Notes: a model not told the origin generated them from the sequence alone. A stretch of 64,000 bases of DNA from Lentzea fradiae (GCF_900100955.1 NZ_FNCC01000012.1:62001-126000), one strand, 5' to 3'; counted from the first letter of the stretch, positions 46,947 through 59,838 are shown. Translations and numbers: made by a program.

Positions 46947-49900
46947 TCAGTTCCGGCCGCTCGCGCCGAGCGCGAGGTCGTTCTCGAGCTTCGCGAGCAC
47001 CAGGTCGACGACCCGTTCCGCGAGCCCCGCCACGGTCGGCGCGTCGAACAGGTCGCGCGGCGTCACCTCGACGCCGAACGTCCGCCGCACCCGCGACATC
47101 AGACGCAGGCTGCTGATCGAGTCGCCGCCGAGCGCGAAGAAGTCGTCGTCCGCCCCCACCTCGTCGCGGCCGAGCACCTCGGCCCACTGCCGGCACAGCG
47201 CCTCCTCGGTCGGGGTGACGGGAGCCCGGTAGGCGGCGGTGAGCACGTCGGCGCGCGACGGCCGGGGCAGCGCCCGGCGATCGACCTTGCCGTTCGGGGT
47301 GAGCGGCAGCCTGGGCAGCCGCACGAACGCCGACGGCACCAGGTAGTCCGGCAGCGACTTCGCCAGGTGCCTGCGCAGGGTGTCGCCGACGGGTTCGACG
47401 GCGTCCGGCGCCGAAACCACGTACGCGACCAGTTGCCTGGTCCCGGACTCGGTCCTGGGCGCGGTGACCACCGCCTCGGCGACCAGCGGGTGTCTGACGA
47501 GCGTGTTCTCGATCTCACCCGGTTCCACCCGGAACCCGCGGATCTTGACCTGGTCGTCGACGCGCGCGACGAACTCCAGCAGCCCGTCCGGCCGCCACCG
47601 CACCAGGTCGCCCGTCCGGTAGAGGCGTTCACCGGGAGCGCCGATCGGGTCGGCGACGAACCGTTCCGCCGTCAGGTCGGGCCGGCCCGCGTACCCGCGC
47701 GCCAGGCCGGCGCCGCCGATGTAGAGCTCCCCGGTCACACCGGCCGGCACCGGAGAGAGCGTGGTGTCGAGCACGTGCAGCCGCACACCGGGAATCGGTT
47801 CGCCCAGTGGCACGCTGCGCTGTCCCGCACCTGTCCTCGCGGGGAACAGCGTCACCGCGAGAGTGGACTCCGTCGGGCCGTAGATGTTGACGAACGTGCG
47901 GCCCGGCGCCCATGCCTCGACGAGCTCGACCGGGCAGACGTCACCACCGGTGCCGACGCACTTCAGCCCGTCGAGCTCGGCCGGGTCCAGCGCGGCCAGC
48001 ACGGCCGGCGGCAGCGAGGCGACCGTGATGCCGTCCGCGCGCAGCTGCCTCGCCAGTGCCGCCGGGTCGTGCAGCGCGTCCGGGCCGGAGAGCACGAGCG
48101 TGGCTCCCGCGACCAGGGTGGAGAAGATGTCCTGCACACCACCGTCGAAGCTCATCGAGCAGACCTGCAGGACGCTGCTGTTCTCGGCCAGGCCGTACGT
48201 CTCGTTGATCGCCCGCACGACGTTGAAGAGCGACCGGTGCTCCACCATGACACCCTTCGGCGTGCCTGTGGAACCTGACGTGAACATCACGTACACCAGG
48301 TCTCGATCGTCACCCTCGACGTCCGGTGCGGTCGCCGGAAGTGCCGCGACAACCTCACGTTCACGGTCGAGCAGCACCACGTCCGCATCGGACTCGGTGA
48401 ACCGGTCCGCTTGGTCCTGCAACGTCAGCAGCACACGGGGCCGGGTCTCGGCGAGCATCGTGGCCAGGCGGTCGGCCGGGTAGTCGGGATCCAGCGGCAC
48501 GTACGCGCCACCAGCCTTGAGCACCGCGAGCACGGCGACGACCAGGTCAGTGCCGCGCGGCACCGACACCCCGGCGAGCACGTCCCTGCCCACGCCCAGC
48601 GCGGACAGGTGGTGCGCGAGCCGGTTCGCCGCGGCGTCCAGTTCGCCATAGGTCGTGGCGACACCGTCGTGCACCACGGCGACGGCGTCCGGCGCGGTCG
48701 CGGCACGGGCGCTGATCACCTCGTGCAGACGGCCGCCGGTCCGGGCAGGCCCCGTGCTCGCCCAGCCGGTCAGCCGGGTCCGCTCGGCCTCGGTGAGCAC
48801 GGGCAGCTCGCCGACCCGTCCGCCACCGGACGCGATCGCCTCGAACAACGTCCGCAGGTGCCCGGCCATCCGCCGCACGGTGGCCGGGTCGAACAACGCC
48901 GGGTCGTAGTGCAACAACAACGACAGCGCGTCCTCGGGATAGACGACCACGTTGAGCGGGTAGTTGGTGCCGCTCGTCGAGCTTATGTCCACAATGGAGG
49001 GGACGTCGCCGGCGGCGGGTTCGACCGGGTAGTTCTCGAACACCACGATGCTGTCGAAGAGGTCCCGGCCGCGCGGCAGGTCGCACCACTCCACGATCTC
49101 CGTCAGCGAGACGTGGTCGTACTGCCGGGCCGCCGCCTGCGCCGCCTGCTGCTCGCGCAGCCACGTGACGACGTCGGCGTCCGGGTCGACGTCCACCCGC
49201 ACCGGGAGGGTGTTGATGAACATGCCCGCCATCTGGTCGACGCCGGCGAGCCCGGCCGGACGCCCGGCCGTGGTCGCGCCGAAGCACACGTCGGCCTCAC
49301 CGCTGTAGCGCGACAACAGCAGCGCCCACACGCCCTGGACGACCGTGTTGATCGTCACCTGCGCCCGCTTCGCCATCCCGTACACGCGGGTGGTGAGCTC
49401 CTCTGGCAGCTTGACCACCAGCCGTGCCGACGACACGGTGCGGTGCAGGCCGGACTTGGGCCGGTCGAACGGAAGCGGCGTGGCCGCCTCGAAGTCACCG
49501 ATCTCACGACGCCAGTGCTCACGCGCGGCGGTGAAGTCCTGGTTCGCCAGCCATTCCACGTAATCGCGGTACGGGCGCCTGGGAACGGGAACGGGCTCGT
49601 CCGCACACTCCCCGAGCACCTCGGCGAGCACCTGCATCCCGCTCCAGCCGTCGAGCAGGGCGTGGTGGAACGTCCACACCAGACGAACCCTGGTGTCGGT
49701 CAGGCGGATGATCGCGACCCGCACCAGCGGCGCCTCGCCGAGATCGAGCCCTGCCTTCCGGTCCTGGTCCAGGTAGTGCGCCACGGCGGCGTCCAGCTCG
49801 GCTCCGCCCAAGTCTCGCCAGTCCAGCTCGGACACCGGGATCCGGGCATGCTCGTACACGGCTTGGTACGGCCTCGGCAGGTCCTCCCAGACGAAGGCGG

Positions 49901-52900
49901 TGCGCAGCACCGGGATCCGGTCGGCCACCCGCTGCCACGCGCCCGCCAACGCCACCGGGTCGCGCACGCCGTCCAGGACCGCGGAGATCTGCTCGAAGTA
50001 CGCGGTGCCGCTGTTGTCCATCAGGCTGTGGAACAGCATGCCGTTCTGCGTGGGCGTCAACGGGTAGACGTCCTCTACGTCCCGGCGCACGCCGACGATC
50101 TCGTCCACGGTGGACTGGTCGAGCTCCGCCAGCGGGAAGTCGGAGGGCGTGCGCCCGCCGTTGCCCGGCGTGAGGCAGTGCACCACGGCGGCGGCGAGCT
50201 CGGCCACGAAGTCGTCGGCGAGCCTGGTGATCGTCCGCTCGTCGTGCACGTTCTCCGAGTAGTACCAGCGGAACTCCAGGCTTCCGCCGAGCACCGTGCC
50301 GACGACGTCGACGAGGTGCGGCCTGATGTCGCCGGGGTGCTGGTGCAGCCCGATCTCCGAGACGGTGTCGTCGAACTGGCCGAGGTAGTTCAGCACCACC
50401 GGCGGGTCCAGTTCGGGCACCCGGCCCGCGTCGCGCAGCACGCCGTAACCCAGTCCGCGCCGGGGAACCGCGCGCAGCCGTTCCTTCACGGACTTCAGCG
50501 CGGAACCCCAGTCACCGCCCGCCTCGACCACGACCGGGAACCGCGTCGTGAACCAGCCGACGGTGCGCGTGACGTCCAGGTCGTCGAACAGCTCCTCGCG
50601 GCCGTGTCCCTCCATGCCCAGCGGCACGCGCTGCTGGCCGGTCCACGCCGACAGCACACGCGCGAGTGCCGTCACAAGCACGTCGGCGACCTCGGTCCGG
50701 TACGCCGCGGGCACCTCGCGCAGCAGCTTCCCGGTGGTGTCCGCGTCGAGCCCGGCACGGACGATCCTGGTGCTCTCCACCGTGTTCGACCCGGTTCCGT
50801 CCACGGGCAGGGTCACGTCGGCGCCGCTCAGCCCGGACCAGTGCGCCAGTTCGTCGTCGAAGCCACCCGCCGCCGCGTGACCGGTGAGCCTGCTCGCCCA
50901 CGCCGCCGGTGAGTCGGTGGCGGTGCCGAGCACGATCCGTTCGTCGCGCCGCGCCTGCTCGATCGCGCTGCGCAGGTCCTCGATCAGCACGCGCCACGAC
51001 ACGCCGTCCACGGCCAGGTGGTGCACCGCGAGCGTCAAGTTCCCCTGTGCCAGCACAGCTCCCAGCAGCCTGCCCTCGGTGATGTCGGTCGAGGCCGAGG
51101 CGATGGCGACGGCTCGGTCCGGGTCCGTCTCCTCGACGAACTCGACGCTCGCGGTGGTCTCCTCCTGCCACCACACGCCGTTCTCCGCACCGAACCGCGT
51201 GCGCAACGCACCGTGGTGTGCCACCAGAGCCTCGACCGCTACGCGGACGACGGCGGGCGCGACGTCCGGCAGTGCCAGCGTCACGTGCTGGTGGAAGGGC
51301 GCGGACGGGGTGAAGGTGTCGAAGAAGAACCGCTGGATCGGTGTCAGCGGGGCGCGGCCCTCGACCCGGACGGACCGCGTGGCGACCGGTTCCCCGGTGG
51401 CCACGAGTTCCAGCGAGGAGATCGTCGGCCGCTGGAACAGGTCCCGCGCGCTCAGCCGCAGCCCGACATCGCGTGCCTTCGCCACGACCCGCATGGCGAC
51501 GATCGAGTCGCCGCCCAGGGTGAAGAAGTTGTCCTCGACGCCGACCCGCGGCACGCCGATCGCGTCGGCCCAGATCCCGGCGAGCACCCGCTGCACCTCC
51601 GTGCGCGGCTCGACGTGCCGGTCGGCGGCGGCCTCGGGTTCGGGCAGCGCGGCGTGGTCCACCTTCTCCCGCGACGTGAGCGGGAACTCCGGCAGCACGA
51701 CGACCGTGGCCGGGACCATGTACTCCGGCAGCACACCGCGCACGTGGTCGAGCAGCGCGGAGACCTCCGGGTCCGCCCCGACCGGCACGACGTACCCGAT
51801 GAGGCGCACGCGTCCCCGCGCGTCCTCCCGCGTCACGACGACGGCCGCCGCGACCTCGGGGTGCTCGACGAGCACGACCTCGACCTCACCGGGTTCCACG
51901 CGGTAGCCGCGGATCTTCACCTGGTTGTCGACGCGGCCGAGAAAGTCCAGTTCACCATCGGGCAACCGGCGCACGAGGTCACCGGTCCGGTACAGCCGTG
52001 CGTCCGGATCGGCGGAGAAGCGGTCGGGCACGAACCGGGTCGCGGTCAGCTCGGGCCGGTTGACGTAACCGCGGGCGACGCAGACACCGCCGATGTGCAG
52101 TTCTCCGGGCACGCCGACCGGCAGCTGGTTGCCGTGCGGGTCGAGCACGTGCACCGTCGTGTTCGCGATCGGCACGCCGATGGTCGGCAGCACACCGGGT
52201 TCGACTGCGCCCTCCGGCTCGACCTCCTTCCCGGTCGCGAGAACCGTCGCCTCGGTCGGGCCGTAGTGGTTCACCATCAGGAACCCGAACCCCGCGCTCG
52301 GTCGGCGGCGCAGTACGTCACCGCCCGCGATCACCACCCGCAGGCTCGTGCCGACGTGGCCGAGCTGGTCGAACACTGCGTCAACGCGCGGCGTGATGAT
52401 CACCGACAGCGTGACGTCCCGCTCCGCGATCCAGCGGACCAGCACGGCGGGGTCGTCCAGCACGTCCTGCGTCGCCACCGCGACCGAGGCGCCGGCGGTC
52501 AGGGCCGGCCAGAGCTCCAGCGCGACGGGGTCGAACCCCTGCGCAACGAGGTGCGACGACCGGTCGCGCGGCGTGACGTCGTAGAACTCGTGGTACCAAC
52601 GGCAGAGGTTGGTCAGCGAGCGGTGCTCGACCATCACGCCCTTGGGCCTGCCGGTTGATCCCGAGGTGTAGACGACGTACGCGACGTCGGTCGACGTGAC
52701 ACAGGTTTCCGGTGTCGTGGAGGGGTTCTGCGCGATCGTGGCCCAGTCCTCGTCCAGCCGGACGACCTCGACGTCCACTTCGGACATGCGTGCGGCGACG
52801 GAGCGCTGGGTCAGCACCACACGCGCGCCGGTGTCCGCGACGACGAACGCGAGCCGGGCCGCCGGGCTGTCCGGGTCGAGCGGCACGTACGCGCCACCGG

Positions 52901-55900
52901 CCTTGAGCACGCCCAGCAGCGCCACCACGAAGTCGGCACCGCGGTCCAGGAACACCGGCACGGGTACGTCCGGGCCGACGCCGAGGGAGACGAGGTGGTG
53001 CGCGATGCGGTTGGCCCGTTCGTCGAGCTCCCGGAAGGTCAGCACCCTGTCCCCGCAGACCACCGCCACGGCGCCGGGGTCGCGTTGCGCCTGCAGGGCC
53101 ACGAGTTCGTGCACGGGTACAGCGAGATCGTGGCTCGCGGCGGTGTCGTTCCACTCCGCGAGCTGCCTGCGTTCGCCCGCTGTCAGCACGGACAGCTCCC
53201 CGACCGGCAGGTCCGGCGTGGTGGTGAGCTGGTCCAGCAGCACGTGCAGGTGGCCCGCCATGCGTTCGATCCGCGCGGCGTCGAAGAGGTCGGTGTTGTA
53301 CTCGACCATCACGTCCATGCCCTCGTCGTGCTCGGTGAACTCGACGGTCAGCTCGAAGATGGACGACACGTGCGGCAACACCCGCGGCTCGACCCGCGCA
53401 CCCGCGAACCGCAGCGGCTCGGCCGGGGTGTTCTGCAGCACCACCAGCGCTTGCACCAGCGGCGTGCGGCTCGGGTCGTGCTCGGGGCGCACCTCCGCGA
53501 CGACGCGCTCGAACGACACGTCCTGGTGAGCGAACGCCTCCAGCACGGTCGTACGCACGTGCCCCAGGAACTCCGTGAACGGCAGCGCGGCATCCACTGT
53601 GGACCGAAGCGCGACCGTGTTGATGAAGCAGCCGATGAGCTGTTCGAACTCGGCCCGGCCGCGACCGGCCACAGCCGTGCCGACCACCACGTCGCGCTGA
53701 CCGCTGTAGCGGGCGAACAGCACCTGGCAGGCGGCCACGAGGACGGTGAACACCGTCGTCCCGTGCGCCTCCGCGAGCCACCCGAGCCGTGCGGTGAGGC
53801 CGGCGGGCAGCTGGAACCGGTGTTCGGCGCCCGCGGAAGTGCGCAGCGCGGGCCGCGGCCGGTCCGTCGGGAGCTGCAGCGGTGCCGCGGCCTCCAGCGT
53901 CCGGCGCCAGTAATCCAGTTGTCCCGCGGTCTGCGCGGATCGCTGCCACAGCGCGAAGTCCGCGTAGCGCGCCGGCAGTTCCCGAACGCGGACCGTGCGC
54001 CCCTCGATCGCGGCGGCGTACCGCTCCCCCAGTTCGCCCGCGAGCACACCCATCGACCAGCCGTCGATCGCGATGTGGTGCACGCTCAGCACGAGAACGT
54101 GCTCCTCGTCGGCGATCCTGATCAGGCGGACCCGCCAGACCGGCCCGGTGCCGAGGTCGAACGGGGTGGAGACCTCCTGGTGCAGCAGGCGGTCCAGCTC
54201 GGCGGCGTCCTGGCCGCGCAGATCGGTCACCGTGATGGCGGCCTCGTTGCGGTGGATCACCTGGCGCGAGCCGCTGTCCACCCTGGTGCGCAACGGTTCG
54301 TGCGCCTCGACGACCTCGCGCCACGCCTGGTCGAGCGCGGCGGCGTCGAACGGGCCGGTGACGCTGTAGGCGAAGTGCACGTTGCTGTCGACGGCGTCTC
54401 GGTCGAGCTCGTGGGCGAGCCACAGGCGTTCCTGTGGGAACGACAACGGGAACACCGAACCGGGCGTGTGGTGCGGTGTCTCGGCGACAGGAGTCGCGGG
54501 ACGTGCGGCGATCTTCGCCGCGAAATCCGCGAGCGTCGGCGCGTCGAAAAGGTCGGCGACGGTGAGTTCGACGCCGAACCGCGCGAGGATCCGGGCCAGC
54601 ACGCGCACGGCCAGCAGTGAGTCGCCACCGAGCGCGGGGAACGCGTCCCCGGTGCCCACCCGGTCGACCGGCAGCACCTCGGCCCAGATCTCGGCCAGCA
54701 CGGCCTCGGTCTCGTTCTCGGGCGCCTGGTGGCCCGACTCTGCCCCGCGGCGCGGCTGCGGTAGTGCGGCCCGGTCCACCTTTCCGTTGGGGGTCAGGGG
54801 GAAGCGGTCCAGCAGCACGAACTCCGATGGCACGAACGGATCCGGCAGCACTCCGGCCAGCCGGTCCCGCAGCAGCGCCTGCGTGAGGACCGCACCGCTG
54901 TCGGGGACGACGTAGGCGACCAGGCGGGCGCCCTCCACGTCGTCGCGGCGCACCACGACGACCGCGTCCGCGACGCCTGGACAACGCCGCAGCCGCGTCT
55001 GCGTCTCGCCGGGCTCGACGCGGAAACCGCGGATCTTGACCTGGTCGTCGGTCCGGCCCAGGAACTCGATCACGTCGGCGTCGTCCACCCGCACCAGGTC
55101 ACCGGTGCGGTACAGCCGCTCGCCCGACGGTGCGGCGACGAACCGGGCGGCGGTGAGATCGGGACGGTTGAGGTAGCCGCGCGCCACACCATCGCCACCG
55201 ACGTAGAGCTCGCCCTCGGACGCCGGTCGCAGCTGCTCGTCGAGCACCCGCACGGTGGTGCCGGCCAGCGGCGTGCCGATCGGCACCGGCCCGGTCACCT
55301 CGGTGATCCGGTGGCAGGCGGTGAAGGTCGTGCCCTCGGTCGGCCCGTAGCCGTTGACGAGCGCCAGGTCCGGGAACCGTTCCAGCACCCGCGCGCAGTG
55401 GCCGGGTGAAAGCACGTCGCCGCCCGCGAGCAGCAGGCGCAGGCCACCGAACACGGTCACGTCGGCGTCCACGACCTCGTGGAACAGGCCCGCCGTCAGC
55501 CAGAGCACGCTGACCTCGAAACCGGACAGGAACCGGCCGAGCTCGGCCACCGACACCGCTCCGGGCGGTCCCACGGCGAGCCGCGCGCCGTTCGTCAGCG
55601 CACCCCACACCTCGAACGTCGACGCGTCGAACGACACGGACGCCAGGTGCGCCACCACGTCGTCAGCGGTCAGTCCGGCGTATGCCTGTCCCTGGACAAG
55701 CCGCACGATCCCGCGGTGCTCGACCAGCACGCCCTTCGGCCGCCCGGTGGAGCCGGAGGTGTACATGACGTACGCGAGGTCGTGGCCCTCGACGTCGGTC
55801 TCGAGAACCTCGGCCGGGTGCTCCGCGATCAGGTCAGCGTCGGTGTCGAGGCAGACGATCTCGGTGGCACCGTGTGGAATCCGGTCGCGCAGCCGTTGTT

Positions 55901-56321
55901 CGCTCAGCACGAGCGGCGCGGCGGTGTCGGCGAGCATGAACGCCAGCCGTTCCGCCGGGTAACCCGGATCGAGCGGGAGGTAGGCACCGCCGGCCTTGAG
56001 CACGGCCAGTTCGGCGACGACCAGGTCGGTGCCGCGGTCGAGGCACAGGCCGGTGACCACGCCAGGTCCGACGCCGCGGCCGGCCAGGAACCGCGCCAGC
56101 CGCGAGGCCCGCTCGTCCAGTTCGGCGTAGGTCAGGCTCTGGCTGGTTGAGGACACCGCGATCGCCCCGGGCGTGCGCCGAGCCCACTGCTCGAACAACT
56201 CGTGCACGACCGTGGGTATGACGGTATCCACGCTGCCGCTCCGTTCTGCCGGATTCCCCGAGAAGAATGTGCGGGCGCCACGACCCCTGCGGGACCCGCT
56301 CACCGAAGTCTTGTTCGGCAT
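46947..56321 (-). CDS. NRPS, A-T-C-A-T-E-C-A-T (loading plus two modules)
   Basis: A 3124-residue synthetase. Domains, approximate: A1 40-520 ([14 protein letters not shown]), T1 545-615 ([11 protein letters not shown]), C2 635-1060 (HHIAIDGWS), A2 1085-1570, T2 1590-1660 ([10 protein letters not shown]), E 1680-2100 ([11 protein letters not shown]), C3 2140-2560 ([28 protein letters not shown] type), A3 2590-3030, T3 3045-3110 ([12 protein letters not shown]), then a short acidic/Leu-rich tail ([14 protein letters not shown]) that may dock to the next synthetase. Codes read by hand: A1 D-A-F-W-L-G-G-T-F (valine), A2 D-P-L-I-I-G-H-V-L, A3 D-G-Q-S-G-G-I-L-A (least certain). Starting without a C domain, it initiates the chain; position 2 becomes D. 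ATG 56321 follows GAGGTG; GTG 56327 is possible. The downstream NRPS begins 13 bases after its stop. Confidence 0.95.
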   Translation of the reverse strand: MPNKTSVSGSRRGRGARTFFSGNPAERSGSVDTVIPTVVHELFEQWARRTPGAIAVSSTSQSLTYAELDERASRLARFLAGRGVGPGVVTGLCLDRGTDLVVAELAVLKAGGAYLPLDPGYPAERLAFMLADTAAPLVLSEQRLRDRIPHGATEIVCLDTDADLIAEHPAEVLETDVEGHDLAYVMYTSGSTGRPKGVLVEHRGIVRLVQGQAYAGLTADDVVAHLASVSFDASTFEVWGALTNGARLAVGPPGAVSVAELGRFLSGFEVSVLWLTAGLFHEVVDADVTVFGGLRLLLAGGDVLSPGHCARVLERFPDLALVNGYGPTEGTTFTACHRITEVTGPVPIGTPLAGTTVRVLDEQLRPASEGELYVGGDGVARGYLNRPDLTAARFVAAPSGERLYRTGDLVRVDDADVIEFLGRTDDQVKIRGFRVEPGETQTRLRRCPGVADAVVVVRRDDVEGARLVAYVVPDSGAVLTQALLRDRLAGVLPDPFVPSEFVLLDRFPLTPNGKVDRAALPQPRRGAESGHQAPENETEAVLAEIWAEVLPVDRVGTGDAFPALGGDSLLAVRVLARILARFGVELTVADLFDAPTLADFAAKIAARPATPVAETPHHTPGSVFPLSFPQERLWLAHELDRDAVDSNVHFAYSVTGPFDAAALDQAWREVVEAHEPLRTRVDSGSRQVIHRNEAAITVTDLRGQDAAELDRLLHQEVSTPFDLGTGPVWRVRLIRIADEEHVLVLSVHHIAIDGWSMGVLAGELGERYAAAIEGRTVRVRELPARYADFALWQRSAQTAGQLDYWRRTLEAAAPLQLPTDRPRPALRTSAGAEHRFQLPAGLTARLGWLAEAHGTTVFTVLVAACQVLFARYSGQRDVVVGTAVAGRGRAEFEQLIGCFINTVALRSTVDAALPFTEFLGHVRTTVLEAFAHQDVSFERVVAEVRPEHDPSRTPLVQALVVLQNTPAEPLRFAGARVEPRVLPHVSSIFELTVEFTEHDEGMDVMVEYNTDLFDAARIERMAGHLHVLLDQLTTTPDLPVGELSVLTAGERRQLAEWNDTAASHDLAVPVHELVALQAQRDPGAVAVVCGDRVLTFRELDERANRIAHHLVSLGVGPDVPVPVFLDRGADFVVALLGVLKAGGAYVPLDPDSPAARLAFVVADTGARVVLTQRSVAARMSEVDVEVVRLDEDWATIAQNPSTTPETCVTSTDVAYVVYTSGSTGRPKGVMVEHRSLTNLCRWYHEFYDVTPRDRSSHLVAQGFDPVALELWPALTAGASVAVATQDVLDDPAVLVRWIAERDVTLSVIITPRVDAVFDQLGHVGTSLRVVIAGGDVLRRRPSAGFGFLMVNHYGPTEATVLATGKEVEPEGAVEPGVLPTIGVPIANTTVHVLDPHGNQLPVGVPGELHIGGVCVARGYVNRPELTATRFVPDRFSADPDARLYRTGDLVRRLPDGELDFLGRVDNQVKIRGYRVEPGEVEVVLVEHPEVAAAVVVTREDARGRVRLIGYVVPVGADPEVSALLDHVRGVLPEYMVPATVVVLPEFPLTSREKVDHAALPEPEAAADRHVEPRTEVQRVLAGIWADAIGVPRVGVEDNFFTLGGDSIVAMRVVAKARDVGLRLSARDLFQRPTISSLELVATGEPVATRSVRVEGRAPLTPIQRFFFDTFTPSAPFHQHVTLALPDVAPAVVRVAVEALVAHHGALRTRFGAENGVWWQEETTASVEFVEETDPDRAVAIASASTDITEGRLLGAVLAQGNLTLAVHHLAVDGVSWRVLIEDLRSAIEQARRDERIVLGTATDSPAAWASRLTGHAAAGGFDDELAHWSGLSGADVTLPVDGTGSNTVESTRIVRAGLDADTTGKLLREVPAAYRTEVADVLVTALARVLSAWTGQQRVPLGMEGHGREELFDDLDVTRTVGWFTTRFPVVVEAGGDWGSALKSVKERLRAVPRRGLGYGVLRDAGRVPELDPPVVLNYLGQFDDTVSEIGLHQHPGDIRPHLVDVVGTVLGGSLEFRWYYSENVHDERTITRLADDFVAELAAAVVHCLTPGNGGRTPSDFPLAELDQSTVDEIVGVRRDVEDVYPLTPTQNGMLFHSLMDNSGTAYFEQISAVLDGVRDPVALAGAWQRVADRIPVLRTAFVWEDLPRPYQAVYEHARIPVSELDWRDLGGAELDAAVAHYLDQDRKAGLDLGEAPLVRVAIIRLTDTRVRLVWTFHHALLDGWSGMQVLAEVLGECADEPVPVPRRPYRDYVEWLANQDFTAAREHWRREIGDFEAATPLPFDRPKSGLHRTVSSARLVVKLPEELTTRVYGMAKRAQVTINTVVQGVWALLLSRYSGEADVCFGATTAGRPAGLAGVDQMAGMFINTLPVRVDVDPDADVVTWLREQQAAQAAARQYDHVSLTEIVEWCDLPRGRDLFDSIVVFENYPVEPAAGDVPSIVDISSTSGTNYPLNVVVYPEDALSLLLHYDPALFDPATVRRMAGHLRTLFEAIASGGGRVGELPVLTEAERTRLTGWASTGPARTGGRLHEVISARAATAPDAVAVVHDGVATTYGELDAAANRLAHHLSALGVGRDVLAGVSVPRGTDLVVAVLAVLKAGGAYVPLDPDYPADRLATMLAETRPRVLLTLQDQADRFTESDADVVLLDREREVVAALPATAPDVEGDDRDLVYVMFTSGSTGTPKGVMVEHRSLFNVVRAINETYGLAENSSVLQVCSMSFDGGVQDIFSTLVAGATLVLSGPDALHDPAALARQLRADGITVASLPPAVLAALDPAELDGLKCVGTGGDVCPVELVEAWAPGRTFVNIYGPTESTLAVTLFPARTGAGQRSVPLGEPIPGVRLHVLDTTLSPVPAGVTGELYIGGAGLARGYAGRPDLTAERFVADPIGAPGERLYRTGDLVRWRPDGLLEFVARVDDQVKIRGFRVEPGEIENTLVRHPLVAEAVVTAPRTESGTRQLVAYVVSAPDAVEPVGDTLRRHLAKSLPDYLVPSAFVRLPRLPLTPNGKVDRRALPRPSRADVLTAAYRAPVTPTEEALCRQWAEVLGRDEVGADDDFFALGGDSISSLRLMSRVRRTFGVEVTPRDLFDAPTVAGLAERVVDLVLAKLENDLALGASGRN

Positions 56322-56623
56322 CGACACCTCGGCAACGTGTTTAAGCTGAGGCTGAAAACAACTCCTGAGAGCGACTGTGCGAGCTGGGAGTTTCGGCAGT
56401 GGCTAAAGGAGGTGGAATCCTGGGCCGTCCTGCGCAAGGCTGGCACAGCCGGGCAATGGCGCCGTTCGAAGTCCTGCACGCGGCAACGCCCCAGATCGAC
56501 CGGACACGTGTTCCGGCATCGCGGGCGAACATTTGGCAAACGCCGAGCGAGTTCTCGACGCCCGCCGGTTCCACCGTTTCCGAAATCGGAGTCGCGGCGC
56601 CGCCGCGCGACAGGAGGCTGTCC
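56322..56623. promoter_or_regulatory. divergent promoter region, NRPS operon / methyltransferase operon
   Basis: About 300 bases between the two oppositely transcribed halves of the right-hand set. It must hold both promoters. I see no clear -10/-35 pair or repeat comparable to those near the SARP gene. Confidence 0.5.
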
Positions 56624-57613
56624 ATGACCAGCACGACCACGCGGGCGACCGCGCAGATCTTCAATTCGGCGGTGGCCGCGTCCGCCATCGCCGCGGCATG
56701 GGAACTGGGGGCACTCGACGAACTGCGGGAGGCGGGCACGCTGAACGTGCCGGAGTTCGCCGCGGCAAACGACCTGCACGAGCAGTCCACACAGGGCCTG
56801 TTCGTCGCGCTGGCGAGCGTCGGGGTGGTGCGGCGGGACGGGTCGACCGTGACCGCCGGCGAACAGTTCGACGCCGTCTACCAGGCAAAATCGCTGTTCC
56901 ACTGGCTCATGAGAGGATCGGCGCCGCTGTTCGCCGAGATCCCGTCGGTGCTGCGCAACGGCAACCGCGAGGGCGCCTACTACCGGCGTGACGCGAAGGC
57001 CATCAGCACCGCGTGCCGGGAGGCGAACACGCAGTTCTACGACCCGGTCTTCTGGCCGGTCTTCGAAGGTCTCGATTTCACCCCGGCCGCGGTCGCCGAC
57101 CTCGGTTCGGGAAGTGGTGAGCGACTTCTGCAAATGCTCAAGCGCCACCCCCGTGCACGTGGTATCGGAATCGACATCGCGAGTCCCGCGATCGACATGG
57201 CACGACTGGAAGCGAACCAGTCCGGCATGGGTGACCGGCTCACGTTCATCGAGGCCGACGTGCGGCAGCTCGAACCGTCACCGGAATTCTCCGACGTCGA
57301 TCTGCTGACCTGTTTCATGATGGGTCACGACTTCTGGCCGAGGGAACGCTGCATCCCCTCGCTGCAGCAGTTGCGCAAAGCATTCCCGTCCGCCCGCAGG
57401 CTGCTGCTGGGCGACAACGTGCGCACCACCGACGTGCCGGACGACGAAATCCCGGTGTTCACCCTCGCGTTCGAATTCGGCCACGCGATGATGGACGTGT
57501 ACCTGCCCACGCTGGACGAATGGCTGGATGTTTTCGACGAGGCCGGCTGGAAGTGCGTCGAGGCGCACCTCGTCGACAGCCTCGCCGGGGCTGTCGTGTT
57601 CGAGCTGAGCTGA
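56624..57613 (+). CDS. mppJ: SAM-dependent 2-oxoacid C-methyltransferase, MppJ-like
   Basis: A 329-residue class I methyltransferase that closely resembles MppJ, the mannopeptimycin enzyme that methylates the beta carbon of phenylpyruvate. Shared stretches include SAIAAAWELGALDELRE, DLHEQSTQGLFVALASVG, KSLFHWLMRGS, the SAM motif VADLGSGSGERLLQM, DLLTCFMMGHDFWPRERC and FEFGHAMMDVYLPTLDEW. In MppJ, His/Asp residues in these last two blocks bind a non-haem iron that positions the 2-oxo acid; the GHD and FGH residues are kept here. Product would be 3-methylphenylpyruvate or a close analogue. An N-terminal dimerisation helix domain (about 1-100) precedes the SAM domain. ATG follows CAGGAGG. Confidence 0.9.
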   Translation: MTSTTTRATAQIFNSAVAASAIAAAWELGALDELREAGTLNVPEFAAANDLHEQSTQGLFVALASVGVVRRDGSTVTAGEQFDAVYQAKSLFHWLMRGSAPLFAEIPSVLRNGNREGAYYRRDAKAISTACREANTQFYDPVFWPVFEGLDFTPAAVADLGSGSGERLLQMLKRHPRARGIGIDIASPAIDMARLEANQSGMGDRLTFIEADVRQLEPSPEFSDVDLLTCFMMGHDFWPRERCIPSLQQLRKAFPSARRLLLGDNVRTTDVPDDEIPVFTLAFEFGHAMMDVYLPTLDEWLDVFDEAGWKCVEAHLVDSLAGAVVFELS

Positions 57614-57620
57614 GGCACCG

Positions 57621-58676
57621 ATGACCGTCCTGCTCCGCCCCGACCTCGGCGCGCTCCCCCTCTACCAGCAGCTGCCCTCCACCGCGCGGGTCCAGCTGTC
57701 GAACAACGAGACCGCCTTCCCGCCGTTGCCGCGGGTGGCCGCCGCGCTCACGGAAGGGCTCGCGCACATCAACCGGTACCCACCGGTGAGCCCGCACGCG
57801 GTGGCCACGCACCTGGCCGGGCACCTCCGCGTTCCCGCCGGGTCCGTCGCCGTGGGCGCCGGATCCGCCACCTTGCTGCTACAGCTGATGCAGGCGGTGG
57901 TGCACGGCCCGAGCAGCATCGTGTACGCCTGGCGTTCGTTCGAGGCATACCCGATCCTCGTGCGCGTGGCGGGAGCGGAACCGCGACCCGTGCCGCTGAC
58001 CGGCGACCTGGTGCACGACCTCGACGCCATGCTGGCAGCGGTGACGCCGACGACGCGCATGATCATCGTCTGCAACCCCAACAACCCCACCGGGACCGCG
58101 CTGCACCGCGACGCCTTCGCGAAGTTCCTCGCCGCCGTGCCCGAACACGTCGTCGTGGTGCTGGACGAGGCATACCACGAGTTCGTCACCGACCCGGACG
58201 TCCCGGACGGGCTGGAACTCGTGCGCGAGGCGGCCGGGCGCGGCAACCTCGTGAGCCTCCGGACGTTCTCCAAGGCATACGGCCTGGCGGGCCTGCGCAT
58301 CGGGTACTGCGCGGGCCCGATCGACCTGATCCAGGCGGTCACGAAGGTCGGCGTCCCGTTCAGCGTCAGCACCCTGGCCGAGACCGCGGCCCTGATAAGC
58401 CTCGACTCCGCGGAAGAACTGGCCGAGCGCTGCCGTCTGGTGCGCACCGAGCGCGACCGGGTCGGAGCGGCGCTGCACGCGCTCGGCCACGCGTTCGTGC
58501 CGTCGCAGGGCAACTTCCTGTGGCTACCGCTGGCGGACCGCGCGGCGGAGTTCGCCGCCCACAGCATGTCCGACGGCGTGATGGTGCGCCCGTTCGCCGG
58601 CGAGGGCGTCCGGGTCACCATCGGCAGCCCCGCGGACAACGACGCCTTCCTCGCGGTCGCCCGCACCTTCGTCTGA
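57621..58676 (+). CDS. histidinol-phosphate/aromatic aminotransferase family (HisC-like)
   Basis: A 351-residue PLP aminotransferase of the HisC branch. It has [36 protein letters not shown], the PLP lysine in [17 protein letters not shown], and a C-terminal VRVTIG arginine. Actinobacterial HisC paralogues often transaminate aromatic 2-oxo acids. Lying 7 bases after the MppJ-like methyltransferase, it most likely converts the beta-methylated arylpyruvate to the beta-methyl amino acid used by the NRPS. A housekeeping histidine role is unlikely, since no his genes are near. Confidence 0.88.
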   Translation: MTVLLRPDLGALPLYQQLPSTARVQLSNNETAFPPLPRVAAALTEGLAHINRYPPVSPHAVATHLAGHLRVPAGSVAVGAGSATLLLQLMQAVVHGPSSIVYAWRSFEAYPILVRVAGAEPRPVPLTGDLVHDLDAMLAAVTPTTRMIIVCNPNNPTGTALHRDAFAKFLAAVPEHVVVVLDEAYHEFVTDPDVPDGLELVREAAGRGNLVSLRTFSKAYGLAGLRIGYCAGPIDLIQAVTKVGVPFSVSTLAETAALISLDSAEELAERCRLVRTERDRVGAALHALGHAFVPSQGNFLWLPLADRAAEFAAHSMSDGVMVRPFAGEGVRVTIGSPADNDAFLAVARTFV

Positions 58677-58692
58677 GCCAAAGGAGATTCCG

Positions 58693-58899
58693 ATGACCGG
58701 TAACCCCTTCGACGACCCCGACGGCACCTTTCTCGTCCTGGTGAACTCGGCGGGCCAGCACTCGCTGTGGCCGCGGGCGATCCCGGTACCCGGCGGGTGG
58801 ACCGAGGTCCACGGGCCAGGCACCAGGCAGGAGTGCCTCGACTACGTGTCGGGCCACTGGACCGACCTTCGTCCGCGTGAGGCCGCCGCACGGGCGTGA
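58693..58899 (+). CDS. MbtH-like NRPS chaperone (second copy)
   Basis: A 68-residue MbtH protein with the full signature: [33 protein letters not shown] and GHWTDLRP. It is the last gene of the methyltransferase-aminotransferase operon, 16 bases after the aminotransferase and preceded by AAAGGAGA. Likely partner of the adenylation domains of the two right-hand NRPSs. The stop is 3 bases from the stop of the convergent ArsR-like gene. Confidence 0.95.
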   Translation: MTGNPFDDPDGTFLVLVNSAGQHSLWPRAIPVPGGWTEVHGPGTRQECLDYVSGHWTDLRPREAAARA

Positions 58900-58902
58900 C
58901 GC

Positions 58903-59838
58903 TCACTCACCGGCCGCCGCTTCCATGAACTGGTACGCCGTGTACTCCAGCAGCGCGGTGCCGAGCGGCGTCACGCTGTGCAGCACCGTGTTCCGGTTGC
59001 GGCGGCTGGTGATCAGGCCGGCCTCCCGCAACACCGACGTGTGCTGGCTGATGCTGGCCGACGAGATGTTCAACCGTTCGGCCAGCTCACCGGTGGTACA
59101 ACTCTCCACCAACTCCTGCAGCACCGCCGCCCGGGTCTTCCCGACCAGCGCCGCCAGCGCCTGCTCACCGCGTTCGGTGACGTCCCAGAAAGCCGCGGCG
59201 GCGTTCGTGGCCGCGGTGACGGGCGGCGCGGCGAACACGAGAATCGGACTGGACTCGGCCCACTCCGCACCGATCAGCACGGCGGCAGCGTTGTCGTACA
59301 GGAACAATGAGGGCGCCAGCAACAACCCGCGTCCACCGAGATGAACGTCGACATCCCGCTCGTGCGGCACCTCAAGCACCGAAGAACGCCATCGCACCTT
59401 GGGATGCAACGTCCCCAGCAGGCGCTCAACACCTCCGGTCATGGCCAACCGCCCCCGGACGTCGCGCACGGTCTCCAGGTACCCGCGCACCTGCCGCCAG
59501 TAGGGCGACACGGCCACCCGCCCGAACCCCTGGGCAGCCTCCATCACTTCCTCACGACTGAGCCCGACCCTGCCCAGCGCTCTCTCGTCGGCCTTGAACC
59601 CTCCGTCCACCAACCACAGCAGGTCAGGAACCGGCCGTAGCACCTGCAACATCCGTTCGACGCGAACGGCACGTCGACCAAGACGCTCACCGACGCGGTC
59701 GCGCCAGATCCCGAAGAACCCACCGCCGCGCGTTCGTCCGAGCGACTCCATGGCGAACACCGTCTCAGCACCCATGCCCAGCGTCGCCGAGACTCTCACC
59801 CTCGCGAGATCCTCGCTGGTGAAATGAATCCTCTGCAA
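58903..59838 (-). CDS. ArsR-family winged-helix regulator with N-terminal extension
   Basis: A 311-residue regulator. The C-terminal part (about 225-300) is an ArsR-type winged helix: RAAVLQELVESCTTGELAERL, NISSASISQHTSVLREAGLI, SRRNRNTVLHSVTPLG. The longer N-terminal part is of a type common in actinobacterial ArsR-like proteins whose ligand is unknown; no metal-binding cysteine motif is evident. It is convergent with mbtH and ends the right-hand set, so it may regulate it or be an unrelated neighbour. Confidence 0.85.
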   Translation of the reverse strand: MQRIHFTSEDLARVRVSATLGMGAETVFAMESLGRTRGGGFFGIWRDRVGERLGRRAVRVERMLQVLRPVPDLLWLVDGGFKADERALGRVGLSREEVMEAAQGFGRVAVSPYWRQVRGYLETVRDVRGRLAMTGGVERLLGTLHPKVRWRSSVLEVPHERDVDVHLGGRGLLLAPSLFLYDNAAAVLIGAEWAESSPILVFAAPPVTAATNAAAAFWDVTERGEQALAALVGKTRAAVLQELVESCTTGELAERLNISSASISQHTSVLREAGLITSRRNRNTVLHSVTPLGTALLEYTAYQFMEAAAGE

